Assembly (NCBI GenBank): GCA_944322845.1
Contig: CALUQE010000004.1
Coordinates: 62,001 to 126,000, forward strand
Direction of reading: 5' to 3'
DNA length: 64,000 bases
Source of the DNA: Candidatus Gastranaerophilales bacterium
Lineage (GTDB): Bacteria; Cyanobacteriota; Vampirovibrionia; Gastranaerophilales; Gastranaerophilaceae
The notes beneath the pieces are model-generated. The model saw nothing but the letters and a program-made list of their open reading frames with translations. It searched no databases and was not told where the DNA came from. Of this stretch, positions 50,963 to 58,961 are shown in pieces. A program made the translations under genes and the position numbers. How positions within the stretch are numbered: position 1 is the first letter of the stretch; every line of letters begins with the position of its first letter.

Positions 50963-50990
50963 ATTATAATAATTTTAATATATAATCCAA
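50963..50990 (-). promoter_or_regulatory. Minus-strand promoter of peptide/RNA locus 2
   Basis: TATAAT (50968-50963) with TTGGAT 16 bases upstream on the minus strand. After the -10, GTACATTTAAATACAGGG resembles the corresponding start in locus 1. Confidence 0.5.
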
Positions 50991-51012
50991 TTTAATACAA
51001 GAAAAATTTATT

Positions 51013-52026
51013 TTAATTGCTAATTTTAATATATGCTTTAAAAATTTTATTTGAAACAGTATCGTCAAAAGCCTGCTGGATTTTGTCCAGAGGATAAACA
51101 GTTGTGAGGTTTTTAACATTTACTCTGCGCTCAGTTAAAAGCTCGTAAGAATCTTTTAAATCCTGAGGTGAAGGCGAATAACTGCCTAAAACAGTCAATT
51201 CTTTATAATAAATTTCATTATTCGGATATCCGCTGCTTAGCGGAGTACTTGAAAAAACAAGAATTTTACCGCCCTGTCTTACTGATTTAAGCGCAACATC
51301 AATCGCTTTATCCGCACCGGAAGTCATAAAAACAGAGTCAACGCCGTAATTATCAGTTTTTTCTTTTATAATTTCACAAAAAATATTCAAATCCCTCGAA
51401 TTAAATGCTTCGATTCCCATTTTTTCGGCAAGCTCAATTCTTTCAGGAATTAAATCACAGCCATAAACCTTATACCCCATAGCTTTAAGCCCTTCACTCA
51501 TCAGAAGCCCGATAGAGCCCAGACCTACTACAAGCGCACTGTCGCCGGAAGATAAATTACATCTTTTTATCGCTCTTACGCAGCAGCCCAGAGGTTCATA
51601 AAACGATATCTCCTCGTCAGTAATATCATCCGGTACAAGATAAGCAACTTTTTTTAAATGCTCTTCGGAGACAAAAACTTTCTCACTGAACCCTCCCGGA
51701 AAAATATTAGTTTTTTTAAAATGCTCACACATAGAAACATTTCCGTGCCTGCAATATTTACATTCTCCGCAAGGTATATGATGAGAAGTAACTATTCTGT
51801 CGCCGGTTTTGAATTTTGTATCCGTATCAGCCTCAAGAATCACAGCAACAATTTCATGCCCCAGAACAGCGCCGTCATGAACAATGTTATGTTTAAATTT
51901 TACAATATCCGACCCGCAGAGACCGCAGCCGAGAACCTTTACTATAGCGCCTTTTCTTCCGTATAATTTAATATCTTCTGATTCTTTTACTACAATTTTA
52001 TCTTTATAAACCTGTGCCGTTTTCAT
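51013..52026 (-). CDS. Zinc-dependent medium-chain alcohol/polyol dehydrogenase
   Basis: 337 residues. GLCGSDIVKFKHN and LGHEIV hold catalytic zinc ligands, CGECKYCRHGNVSMC binds the structural zinc, and VVGLGSIGLLMSEGL is the NAD(P)-binding Rossmann glycine motif. The family includes sorbitol, threonine and butanediol dehydrogenases; substrate unknown. Monocistronic, with the 18-mer repeat and a hairpin upstream. Confidence 0.88.
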   Translation of the reverse strand: MKTAQVYKDKIVVKESEDIKLYGRKGAIVKVLGCGLCGSDIVKFKHNIVHDGAVLGHEIVAVILEADTDTKFKTGDRIVTSHHIPCGECKYCRHGNVSMCEHFKKTNIFPGGFSEKVFVSEEHLKKVAYLVPDDITDEEISFYEPLGCCVRAIKRCNLSSGDSALVVGLGSIGLLMSEGLKAMGYKVYGCDLIPERIELAEKMGIEAFNSRDLNIFCEIIKEKTDNYGVDSVFMTSGADKAIDVALKSVRQGGKILVFSSTPLSSGYPNNEIYYKELTVLGSYSPSPQDLKDSYELLTERRVNVKNLTTVYPLDKIQQAFDDTVSNKIFKAYIKISN

Positions 52027-52051
52027 CTTCCTGCCTCAATAAAAAGGAAAG

Positions 52052-52092
52052 TCTTGCAGTGTGTGCAAGACTCAAAAATATACATTTACCCC
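52052..52092. repeat. TGCAAGACTCAAAAATAT repeat with hairpin, second copy
   Basis: GTCTTGCA/TGCAAGAC form an eight-base stem, and the right arm begins the 18-mer TGCAAGACTCAAAAATAT (52064-52081) that also occurs at 31373. ATACATTTACCCC follows. Intergenic between the dehydrogenase and recA. Confidence 0.6.
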
Positions 52093-52164
52093 ACTAACTT
52101 TATACCACATTAAAACTTTTTTGTCAACAAAAAGTTAAATGTCAATAAAATCAGGGGAAAACAC

Positions 52165-53187
52165 TTATTGATTATTCGCAAGCTTTTCACGAACGAGAGT
52201 TTCAACTTGATTCAAAATCTCAGGATTAGCAGCAAGGAATTCTTTAGCCTTATCTCTACCCTGTCCGAGTTTATCATCATTGAAACTAAACCATGATCCC
52301 GCTTTTTTGACAATATCCAAATCAACAGCTACATCAAGGATATTGCCAATCTTGCAAATTCCTTTTCCGAAAATAATATCAAATTCTGCCGTTCTGAAAG
52401 GAGGAGCGACCTTGTTTTTCAAAATACGAACCCTTACGTGGTTTCCGATTTCTTCACCGTCACCTTTCAGACCTTCCACACGTTTGATTTCCAAACGCAC
52501 TGATGCATAATACTTAAGAGCATTACCGCCGGTTGTAGTTTCAGGGTTGCCGTACATAACGCCTATTTTTTGTCTCAACTGGTTGATAAATATAACTGTG
52601 GTTCTTGTTTTGCCTATAATACCCGTTAATTTTCTTAAAGCTTTAGACATTAATCTTGCCTGCAAACCCATTTGCTGGTCTTCCATGGAACCTTCAATTT
52701 CAGCCTTAGGAACAAGAGCCGCAACAGAGTCAACAACAATTACATCAACAGCACCCGAACGAACGAGTTCTTCCGTAATATCAAGCGCCTGTTCACCGGT
52801 ATCAGGCTGTGAAATTAAAAGTTCATCTATATTAACACCGAGGTTTCTGGCATATTCCGGATCAAGTGCGTGTTCAGCATCAACAAACGCTGCGATACCG
52901 CCCTGTTTCTGGCATTCTGCAACAATGTGCTGTGCAAGAGTCGTTTTACCTGAAGATTCAGGTCCGTAGATTTCTATAATACGACCGCGCGGAATGCCGC
53001 CTACACCAAGCGCAACATCAAGCGCCAGAGCTCCGGTAGGAATTGTTTCTACACTGACAGCAGGTTTGTCGCCAAGTTTCATTATCGCACCTTTACCAAA
53101 ATCCTTTTCGATTTTTTCAATCGCAAGTTTTAGTGCTTTATTTCTTTCATCTGTAGTATTTACCGCGGTTTCTTCCTTAACTGCCAT
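52165..53187 (-). CDS. recA: Recombinase A
   Basis: 340 residues. GPESSGKTT is the Walker A loop; the whole core matches RecA, including [28 protein letters not shown] and the L1/L2 loop regions. It forms filaments on single-stranded DNA for strand exchange. No obvious LexA box was seen in the 98-base spacer upstream; instead a palindromic element lies there. Confidence 0.98.
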   Translation of the reverse strand: MAVKEETAVNTTDERNKALKLAIEKIEKDFGKGAIMKLGDKPAVSVETIPTGALALDVALGVGGIPRGRIIEIYGPESSGKTTLAQHIVAECQKQGGIAAFVDAEHALDPEYARNLGVNIDELLISQPDTGEQALDITEELVRSGAVDVIVVDSVAALVPKAEIEGSMEDQQMGLQARLMSKALRKLTGIIGKTRTTVIFINQLRQKIGVMYGNPETTTGGNALKYYASVRLEIKRVEGLKGDGEEIGNHVRVRILKNKVAPPFRTAEFDIIFGKGICKIGNILDVAVDLDIVKKAGSWFSFNDDKLGQGRDKAKEFLAANPEILNQVETLVREKLANNQ

Positions 53188-53206
53188 TCTTTAACCTTTC
53201 TTTTGT

Positions 53207-53284
53207 TAGTGAATAGTAATTTGTGAATAGTGAATAGAGCATTAATTTAATTTCTATTTACTCCTCACTATTCACTACTCACTA
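53207..53284. repeat. Imperfect palindrome of GTGAATAG words upstream of recA
   Basis: TAGTGAATAG and GTGAATAGTGAATAGAG on the left face CTATTTACTCCTCACTATT and CACTACTCACTA on the right, around an AT-rich centre. It fills most of the spacer between recA and the next gene. Confidence 0.6.
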
Positions 53285-53285
53285 G

Positions 53286-53849
53286 CTATAACATAAAATT
53301 TGTTTCGTCTTCTTTTTTAATATAGAATCCGCACATAAGCGGCTTAAAGCTGTTCAAAACATTTTTCAGCTTAAAGTTTTCTTTGTTTAATTCATTAACC
53401 TTATTCTTAAGATTTTCATTTTCTGTTTTGCATCTTACGAGTTCCAAAACGACATCATCCATACCTTCGAGTTTTTCATCGATAAGCTTTGTCATAGATG
53501 TTGTAATATTATTTTCCATTTTGTTAAGGGTTTCCAATAACCCGTTAACTACTGTTTGCGAATTTGTTTTTGTCATGGGTAATGTCACATTTTTGCCGTT
53601 GCTCGGGCTAGCTGTTTTCATAGGTTCCAAAACTTTCCTTGCTCCTTTTCCATTCATGCCTGCAATAATTGATGATGATTTTGCATTTCTAAGTTTTTTA
53701 ACTTCATCCACAGAAAAATAGATTTGACCTCTGTGGTCTTTTTTCGGGGTTACTGCAGTCTTTTTGCATAACTCAACTATCTCTTTATTATCCACATTTA
53801 AAAGCTTTCTTACGTCATTAGGTAAAAGTACCTTATTTGCATTCATCAT
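53286..53849 (-). CDS. MerR-like helix-turn-helix protein with coiled coil
   Basis: 187 residues. LLPNDVRKLLNVDNKEIVELCKKTAV ... GQIYFSVDEVKKLRN resembles a MerR-type winged helix (residues 5-52). Residues about 105-165 are a coiled coil (LETLNKMENNITTSMTKLIDE ... ENENLKNKVNELNKENFKLKN). DNA-binding regulator or chromosome-associated protein; ligand and targets unknown. Two adjacent ATG codons serve as start. Confidence 0.6.
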   Translation of the reverse strand: MMNANKVLLPNDVRKLLNVDNKEIVELCKKTAVTPKKDHRGQIYFSVDEVKKLRNAKSSSIIAGMNGKGARKVLEPMKTASPSNGKNVTLPMTKTNSQTVVNGLLETLNKMENNITTSMTKLIDEKLEGMDDVVLELVRCKTENENLKNKVNELNKENFKLKNVLNSFKPLMCGFYIKKEDETNFML

Positions 53850-53994
53850 TTAAAAAATTCCCCTCTTTCTACACCCAATAGATATTCTAATCAATAAAAA
53901 AATTTATTTCCACTATTTGTAACAATTCTTTAATGTATCGTTACAGAAAACAAATAATGAAATAATATTATCAGATAGAGGAGAAAGCCGGCGG

Positions 53995-54675
53995 CTATTT
54001 TATCATCTTTTTTACTCCTTCGAGGTATTTTACCTGAACCGGCGGAATAAACCCCGGCTTAAATTTCTTAGAATTCAACCTGTCAATAAGGGCTTTCAGT
54101 TTTTGTTCTATTCCAAAATCAACACTGTCTGATTCTTCAACCTTTTGAACCATTTCAATTATAGCCGCCCTGTCCTCCGGCTGAAATTTATCAAGGTCAG
54201 AGTTTCTTACAATTGTAGAAATTGTTTTTTTGATACCTTCAACAAAATTTATATGCTGCTCTTCTGTTAAAACACCTTTTTTCGGTGCAAATTTTTTCAT
54301 CCGGTTTGCACAAATAAGCGTCATAACAGGGTCTTTGAGCTCTTCTGTTTCCTGAAGCTGCTCTCTTAAAAATTTGCTGTCTGCCTGACATTCAGGTGAA
54401 AGATTTTTTCTTAATTCTTTTGCGGTTTCCCTGTCACCGAAAAATTCCATAATATTATGTTCGGAAGCGTTCTGAATTGCGCAGGTGAATTTTGACAGAA
54501 ATCCTGCCATTTTCGTACTGATAGGATCGTCAAGTTCAGGATAAGACATTCTGTTAATCAATTTTTCTTCCAGATACTGGCGGCGAAGTTCTTTGAGCCG
54601 TGCAAGCTCGCGCATTTCCGCTTCTCGGTGTGCATTTGATTTAAAATTGGCTGTGCTTATTCTGCTTATTATCAT
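53995..54675 (-). CDS. Unknown helical protein with N-terminal NFKSN tag
   Basis: 226 residues. It opens MIISRISTANFKSNAHREAE, the same tag as at 46060, followed by a strongly charged helical protein (MRELARLKELRRQYLEEKL). No known domain. The ATG follows AAAGGTAAATT. Same strand as the ankyrin-like gene upstream, 70 bases away. Confidence 0.6.
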   Translation of the reverse strand: MIISRISTANFKSNAHREAEMRELARLKELRRQYLEEKLINRMSYPELDDPISTKMAGFLSKFTCAIQNASEHNIMEFFGDRETAKELRKNLSPECQADSKFLREQLQETEELKDPVMTLICANRMKKFAPKKGVLTEEQHINFVEGIKKTISTIVRNSDLDKFQPEDRAAIIEMVQKVEESDSVDFGIEQKLKALIDRLNSKKFKPGFIPPVQVKYLEGVKKMIK

Positions 54676-54745
54676 AATTTACCTTTCTAAAAGGGCAGGC
54701 TTTTGTTTTACCCGCTATACACTTCTATTCAATTGTCAATTTATT

Positions 54746-55630
54746 TTACGAATAATACCCGTAACCGCTGTCATTATTTACGGCATCTTGTTCCAAATTA
54801 ACTTCCAGTTCTTTAATTCTGTCATCAATTATTTCCGTAGGAAGCATATCGTACTTCATCAAGGCAGGATATACCGTTTCTGTTGTATAAGATTTTGAAA
54901 AATTCTTCTTTGCAAATTCCAAAACCTGTTTTGAGTATTCATCTTTATCTAAAAACGGTGAAGATAAAATTTTGCTAAGCAGGTTTTCATTGTATGCCGC
55001 GTAACCAAAAATTTCTCCGATATTGCTTTCAAAATCTATTTTTAAATTCCTAGCTTTATTTTTGAAATCTTCATCGGCTATATTGTTGTAAACCCAGTCG
55101 ATTTCTTCCATGTATGGAAATTTATAATTCTGAACAAGTTCAAGTCCTTGCGGGTTTTCGGAATTAAGAATTTTCTCCAGTACGGAAATTCCGTAGCTAT
55201 CCTTCTGGTTATAAATTATTCCGTGCATATTTTTCATTCTGTCAATAATTTGCTTGTACTCTTCTTCGTTAGTTTCGTTTGGCACAATGTCAAAAAATCT
55301 TGTAAGCAGGGTGTCCCCTTGTTCGTTAAGCTTGTAATTAAAAATATCTCCGTTTTTAAAATCCGTTTTGACTTTATCTTCATTTAAAATATCAAGAAAA
55401 GTTTTTGTATCGCTAAAGTCTCTGTCCCTGTATTTATACATAATCTTTCTGAAATCTTGATTTCCAAGTTTCAGAAGTTCTTCTGACAATCTAAAATTCT
55501 TATATTTATCCGATAAATATTCGCTGCTCATTTCATAATCTTTAGTTTTTCTGCCGGTTGGTTTACTGTTTTTTACGCCGTCAGAAGCTTGCATTCTTGC
55601 GGTATATTCTAACGGAAATATCAGAGACAT
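54746..55630 (-). CDS. Unknown protein with ankyrin-like repeats
   Basis: 294 residues. Two or three stretches resemble ankyrin-type repeats (LNEQGDTLLTRFFDIVPNE, KDSYGISVLEKILNSENPQGLELV), the rest is charged and helical. Its first ATG lies inside the last codons of the truncated radical SAM gene, overlapping by ten bases in another frame, so it is either coupled to it or the result of a frameshift or fusion break. An internal ATG at residue 12 could also be the start. Confidence 0.55.
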   Translation of the reverse strand: MSLIFPLEYTARMQASDGVKNSKPTGRKTKDYEMSSEYLSDKYKNFRLSEELLKLGNQDFRKIMYKYRDRDFSDTKTFLDILNEDKVKTDFKNGDIFNYKLNEQGDTLLTRFFDIVPNETNEEEYKQIIDRMKNMHGIIYNQKDSYGISVLEKILNSENPQGLELVQNYKFPYMEEIDWVYNNIADEDFKNKARNLKIDFESNIGEIFGYAAYNENLLSKILSSPFLDKDEYSKQVLEFAKKNFSKSYTTETVYPALMKYDMLPTEIIDDRIKELEVNLEQDAVNNDSGYGYYS

Positions 55631-56034
55631 AAGATATGCGCCGCCCGCTCTTTGCCCCTTATCGGAATATCGGAAGGGTTAGCGTCATCAATGATATTAA
55701 CATACTTATTTCCCTGAAAAACATTAAACCCTAACCTTTCACCCAGTTCCCTGAATCCGTCCAGAAACCTCATCAAGTCCTCAAACAAAATTGTCTCACA
55801 CCCTTTTTGAGGCGGCTTTGCATCTTTCAGACAGTGAGAACAATTAACCCTGCACCCTCTAAACAAATTCAAAGTCTCAAACCGCTTGGTCAAAAACGCA
55901 ATATCCCTCATATTTACACCCTCAAAGAGCGGAATATCTCTTTGTATTCCTTCAAGCTTTTCAGGCGCTAGCCTTGTCAGAGGAAATGCGGAATTTTTAA
56001 TTTGTGCGGGTATATAGTTTAAATATGAATTCAT
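55621..56034 (-). pseudogene. Truncated radical SAM protein (N-terminal part only)
   Basis: About 137 residues from the likely ATG at 56034 (MNSYLNYIPAQIKNSAF). ETLNLFRGCRVNCSHCLKD carries a CxxxCxxC radical SAM motif, but the frame stops about 70 residues later, while radical SAM barrels need about 200 or more. The downstream SAM-binding elements are absent. Either a broken gene or a mini-domain; the following frame (54746-55630) does not obviously continue the barrel. Confidence 0.55.
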
Positions 56035-56175
56035 ATAGATTATAAAAATCATAAAAATATTTTTTGCTTTACAATTTCTTAATATCAAATCTATTGACCG
56101 ATTTAAAAAAATAATATACGATAAAGCTTTGGTGTAGTTATTACAATTATTATTAAGAAAGATCGGAGGGTATGT

Positions 56176-57537
56176 ATGGAATTTCATCATCAGCCGCTAA
56201 ACGGCGCAAATTACACTGATGCCGATATAAAAAGGCTAATCACTGAGTACAACGTCCAGTTTATTAAACTTCAGTTTGTTGACATAAACGGACAGGTTAA
56301 GAATATGGCTGTACCTTCGGAACACATTGACAGGATTCTTAATAATGAAATTATGCTTGACGGCTCATCAATCAAAGGGTTCAGAAATATTGAAACTTCC
56401 GATATGTTTTTCTATCCGGACAAAAACACATTCCAAATTCTTCCTTGGCAGGAACATGACGGCAAAAACTCCGCCAGATTAATTTGTGATATCTATAATT
56501 CAGACGGAACACCATTTGAAGGATGTCCGAGATGCAACTTAAAAAGATTAATGGCAGAAGCCCAAAAGCTCGGATTCTCAATGAATGTAGGACCGGAAGC
56601 CGAATTTTTCTTATTTGAAAAAGATGATGAAGGTCAGATAACAACCAAAACACACGACAGAGCCGGCTATTATGACGTAGGTCCTGATGATTTAGGCGAA
56701 GCTGTCCGCGCGGATATCGTAAGTACATTGCAGGAAATGGATTTTGATATTGAAGCTTCTCACCACGAAGTTGCAGACGGTCAGCACGAAGTGGATTTTA
56801 AATATTCCGATATTCTTACAACCGCCGATAATGTTGCCACTTTCCGAATCGCCGTAAAAGCCGTTGCTGCTCAATACGGACTCCACGCCACATTTATGCC
56901 GAAACCTGTTTACGGAATCAACGGTTCTGGTATGCACTGCAATATTTCATTATTTAAAGACGGCAAAAATGCTTTTTATGACGAAAATGCGGAATATCAA
57001 CTTTCTGATACAGCCAAATACTCTATCGGCGGGATTTTGAAACATATTAAAAGCATAACCGCAATTCTTAACCCGACTGTAAACAGCTACAAAAGACTCG
57101 TTCCTGGCTATGAAGCACCTGTATATATGGCGTGGTCCCTTGCAAACAGAAGTGCACTTTTAAGAGTTCCGGCAAAACGCGGAATGTCAACACGTGTAGA
57201 ACTCCGTTCTCCTGACCCGAGCTGCAACCCTTATCTTGCTTTCGCAACAATTCTTGCTGCCTGCCTCGACGGCGTAAGAAACAAAATTGAACCGCCAAAA
57301 CCTGTAGAGGCTAATATTTATAAACTTTCAGACAAAGAAAGAAAGAAAATGAGAATTGAATCTCTGCCGGGAAGTTTAAAAGAAGCGCTTCATTATATGG
57401 ATAAATCTCTCATCGCAAAAACCGCTCTCGGAGACCATATTGTTGATGAATTTATGACCGCAAAAGAAATCGAATGGGATTTATTCAGAACCTATGTTTC
57501 ACAATGGGAAATTGACAGATATCTTGCAAGATATTAA
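56176..57537 (+). CDS. glnA: Glutamine synthetase type I
   Basis: 453 residues. FVDINGQVKNMAVP, GPEAEFFLFE, HHEVADGQHEVDFKY, NGSGMHCN and PAKRGMSTRVELRSPDPSCNPYLAFA are the family's metal, ATP and glutamate sites in order. The length fits the GS type I alpha form, which lacks the adenylylation-site insertion. It makes glutamine from glutamate and ammonia. Ribosome binding site CGGAGGG. It is divergent from the truncated radical SAM gene; no NtcA box was found by eye. Confidence 0.96.
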   Translation: MEFHHQPLNGANYTDADIKRLITEYNVQFIKLQFVDINGQVKNMAVPSEHIDRILNNEIMLDGSSIKGFRNIETSDMFFYPDKNTFQILPWQEHDGKNSARLICDIYNSDGTPFEGCPRCNLKRLMAEAQKLGFSMNVGPEAEFFLFEKDDEGQITTKTHDRAGYYDVGPDDLGEAVRADIVSTLQEMDFDIEASHHEVADGQHEVDFKYSDILTTADNVATFRIAVKAVAAQYGLHATFMPKPVYGINGSGMHCNISLFKDGKNAFYDENAEYQLSDTAKYSIGGILKHIKSITAILNPTVNSYKRLVPGYEAPVYMAWSLANRSALLRVPAKRGMSTRVELRSPDPSCNPYLAFATILAACLDGVRNKIEPPKPVEANIYKLSDKERKKMRIESLPGSLKEALHYMDKSLIAKTALGDHIVDEFMTAKEIEWDLFRTYVSQWEIDRYLARY

Positions 57538-57552
57538 TTGTTTTTTTTAATA

Positions 57553-57589
57553 AAGTCGGGGCGGAATTTTTCAAATTCCGCCCCGACTT
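57553..57589 (+). terminator. Terminator after glnA
   Basis: A 17-bp perfect stem (AAGTCGGGGCGGAATTT / AAATTCCGCCCCGACTT) with a TTC loop. Confidence 0.9.
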
Positions 57590-57646
57590 GTTGCTTCTCA
57601 ACAATACCAATCAAAGCAACCAGATGCCCGAATTGCACGTCAGAAC

Positions 57647-58031
57647 TTAATTAAAAATTTATCACATCCTACAGAACCCGCAACAAAAGAGAAAGAAAAG
57701 TACAAACATCAGTTATCACCCACCCCAACCCTGTCTTGGATTATTCGGGGTGTCGGAAAGCTGGGAACTTTCCGACACCTTACGGGCTCGCTTGCGGGAA
57801 TGAGTTCCTCCCGAACTCCCGCTCCCGCACGCTTCACCCTACCGAAAATCCGCTCCCTCATTTAGCACTGCTGTCTATGATAAATTATATTGTCATGCTG
57901 AACTTGTTTCAGCATCTTACCAACTTGGCGTTATACTTGATTTTGGGTAAGATCCCGAACCAAGTTCGGGATGACATTTTTTTATGTTATTGTCCGGCAA
58001 AGAATGTAGGATGTGGTAAATTTTTAATTTA
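57647..58031. repeat. 385-bp gene-free segment bounded by 26-bp inverted repeats
   Basis: The bases at 57647-57672 and 58006-58031 are near-perfect inverted copies (26 bases, about two mismatches; core CACATCCTAC / GTAGGATGTG). Inside are the 30-bp sequence shared with 39405, a 12-bp hairpin GGTGTCGGAAAG/CTTTCCGACACC (57749-57779), and the nested-hairpin element at 57891. No convincing gene. It could be a non-autonomous mobile element or a nest of palindromic repeats. Confidence 0.6.
57891..57976. repeat. Nested-hairpin TGTCAT...ATGACA palindromic element
   Basis: Outer arms TGTCAT/ATGACA and ATCTTACC/GGTAAGAT pair with each other, and each arm carries its own inner hairpin (GCTGAA/TTCAGC and CCCGAAC/GTTCGGG). 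The whole 86 bases would fold as a cloverleaf or cruciform. This general form is known from dispersed palindromic repeats of other bacteria; the exact family is not assigned here. Confidence 0.8.
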
Positions 58032-58115
58032 CCGCATCAATAAAATAATTGTTTCGGTAATTAAAAATTACCAAAACCTACGGACTATTCTGTTTTTGAG
58101 TTTTAATTGCTTCTA

Positions 58116-58442
58116 TCAGTCTTTGGGGATTGACAATTTTTCCGACAAATTTGCCGGAATCATTATTCGTACACAAAATATACTTGTATTCTTCCTGATA
58201 TCGGCTTCAATTCTAGCAAGATCTGCCTGCAAATTTCTTACAGCCTCAGTATCGCCCTGACTCTTTGCAAGATTAATCTGCTGCTTTTTAATTTCTCTTG
58301 CGTTCTTCAAATCCGCAAGACTCTCTGCCTGCGGCTTTATTTTTTTCGATAATGCTTCCTGTCTTTTTTCGTACTCCGCTCCTGAAAGCTTACCTGAGCC
58401 GGTATTCTGTTCCGGCTGCTCGTTTCCAGAAATTCTGACCAT
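58116..58442 (-). CDS. Small coiled-coil protein of unknown function
   Basis: 108 residues from the ATG at 58442, preceded by AAAGGAG. After a short polar start (MVRISGNEQPEQN) there is a long charged helix (EKRQEALSKKIKPQAESLADLKNAREIKKQQ). The last 30 residues look unlike the rest (SIFCVRIMIPANLSEKL) and border the repeat region, so the C-terminus may be altered by a frameshift or insertion. Confidence 0.5.
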   Translation of the reverse strand: MVRISGNEQPEQNTGSGKLSGAEYEKRQEALSKKIKPQAESLADLKNAREIKKQQINLAKSQGDTEAVRNLQADLARIEADIRKNTSIFCVRIMIPANLSEKLSIPKD

Positions 58443-58552
58443 AAAAACTCCTTTCTTTGAGATAAATGTTATATTGTGCATAAATTTGGGGTAAAACAAA
58501 TCTTATTAAGAAAGTTTATGCGCTTTCAAAAAGATAGTATTCTGTTGTTGAG

Positions 58553-58867
58553 ATGGGTGATATTGCTAAAAAATTAGGCTTGAGAATAAAAGAACTGCGG
58601 GAGAAAAAAGGACTTACACAGCTGCAGCTTGCAGAAATTCTTAACATGGAATCTTCTAATCTCTCAAAAATCGAGCGCGGGATTCAAATTCCTAAAGAGG
58701 AAAGTCTGGAAAAGATTACAGCCGCTTTTGAAGTTGATATGAGAGATTTGTTTGACTTTGAACATTTTACGGATAAAAAGACGCTTATCAAAAAAATAAA
58801 TAATATTTTAGAAACCGCATCTGACAGTGAAGTACAAAAATATTATAAAATTCTAATTAATCTATAA
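58553..58867 (+). CDS. XRE-family helix-turn-helix regulator
   Basis: 104 residues. RIKELREKKGLTQLQLAEILNMESSNLSKIERGIQIP is a textbook XRE/Cro DNA-binding domain (about 10-55), followed by a short helical C-terminus. The ATG has no strong ribosome binding site. Divergent from the coiled-coil gene. Targets unknown. Confidence 0.9.
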   Translation: MGDIAKKLGLRIKELREKKGLTQLQLAEILNMESSNLSKIERGIQIPKEESLEKITAAFEVDMRDLFDFEHFTDKKTLIKKINNILETASDSEVQKYYKILINL

Positions 58868-58961
58868 TTTATTATTTTGTGTTAAAATTTTCTTATAAAT
58901 GTTGGAATCTTTTTTAGTGAAGTAAGTCTCCAAGGGAGAAAGATAAAAGGAGAGAAAAGAT

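Noticed and set aside
56221..56250. Second GCCGATAT match resembling a sigma-28 -10
   Set aside because: It lies inside the first codons of glnA and lacks a TAAA box at the right distance.
57736..58260. 174-codon plus-strand frame in the repeat-rich spacer
   Set aside because: It runs through the palindromic element and hairpins, and antisense to the coiled-coil gene; product looks like repeat translation.
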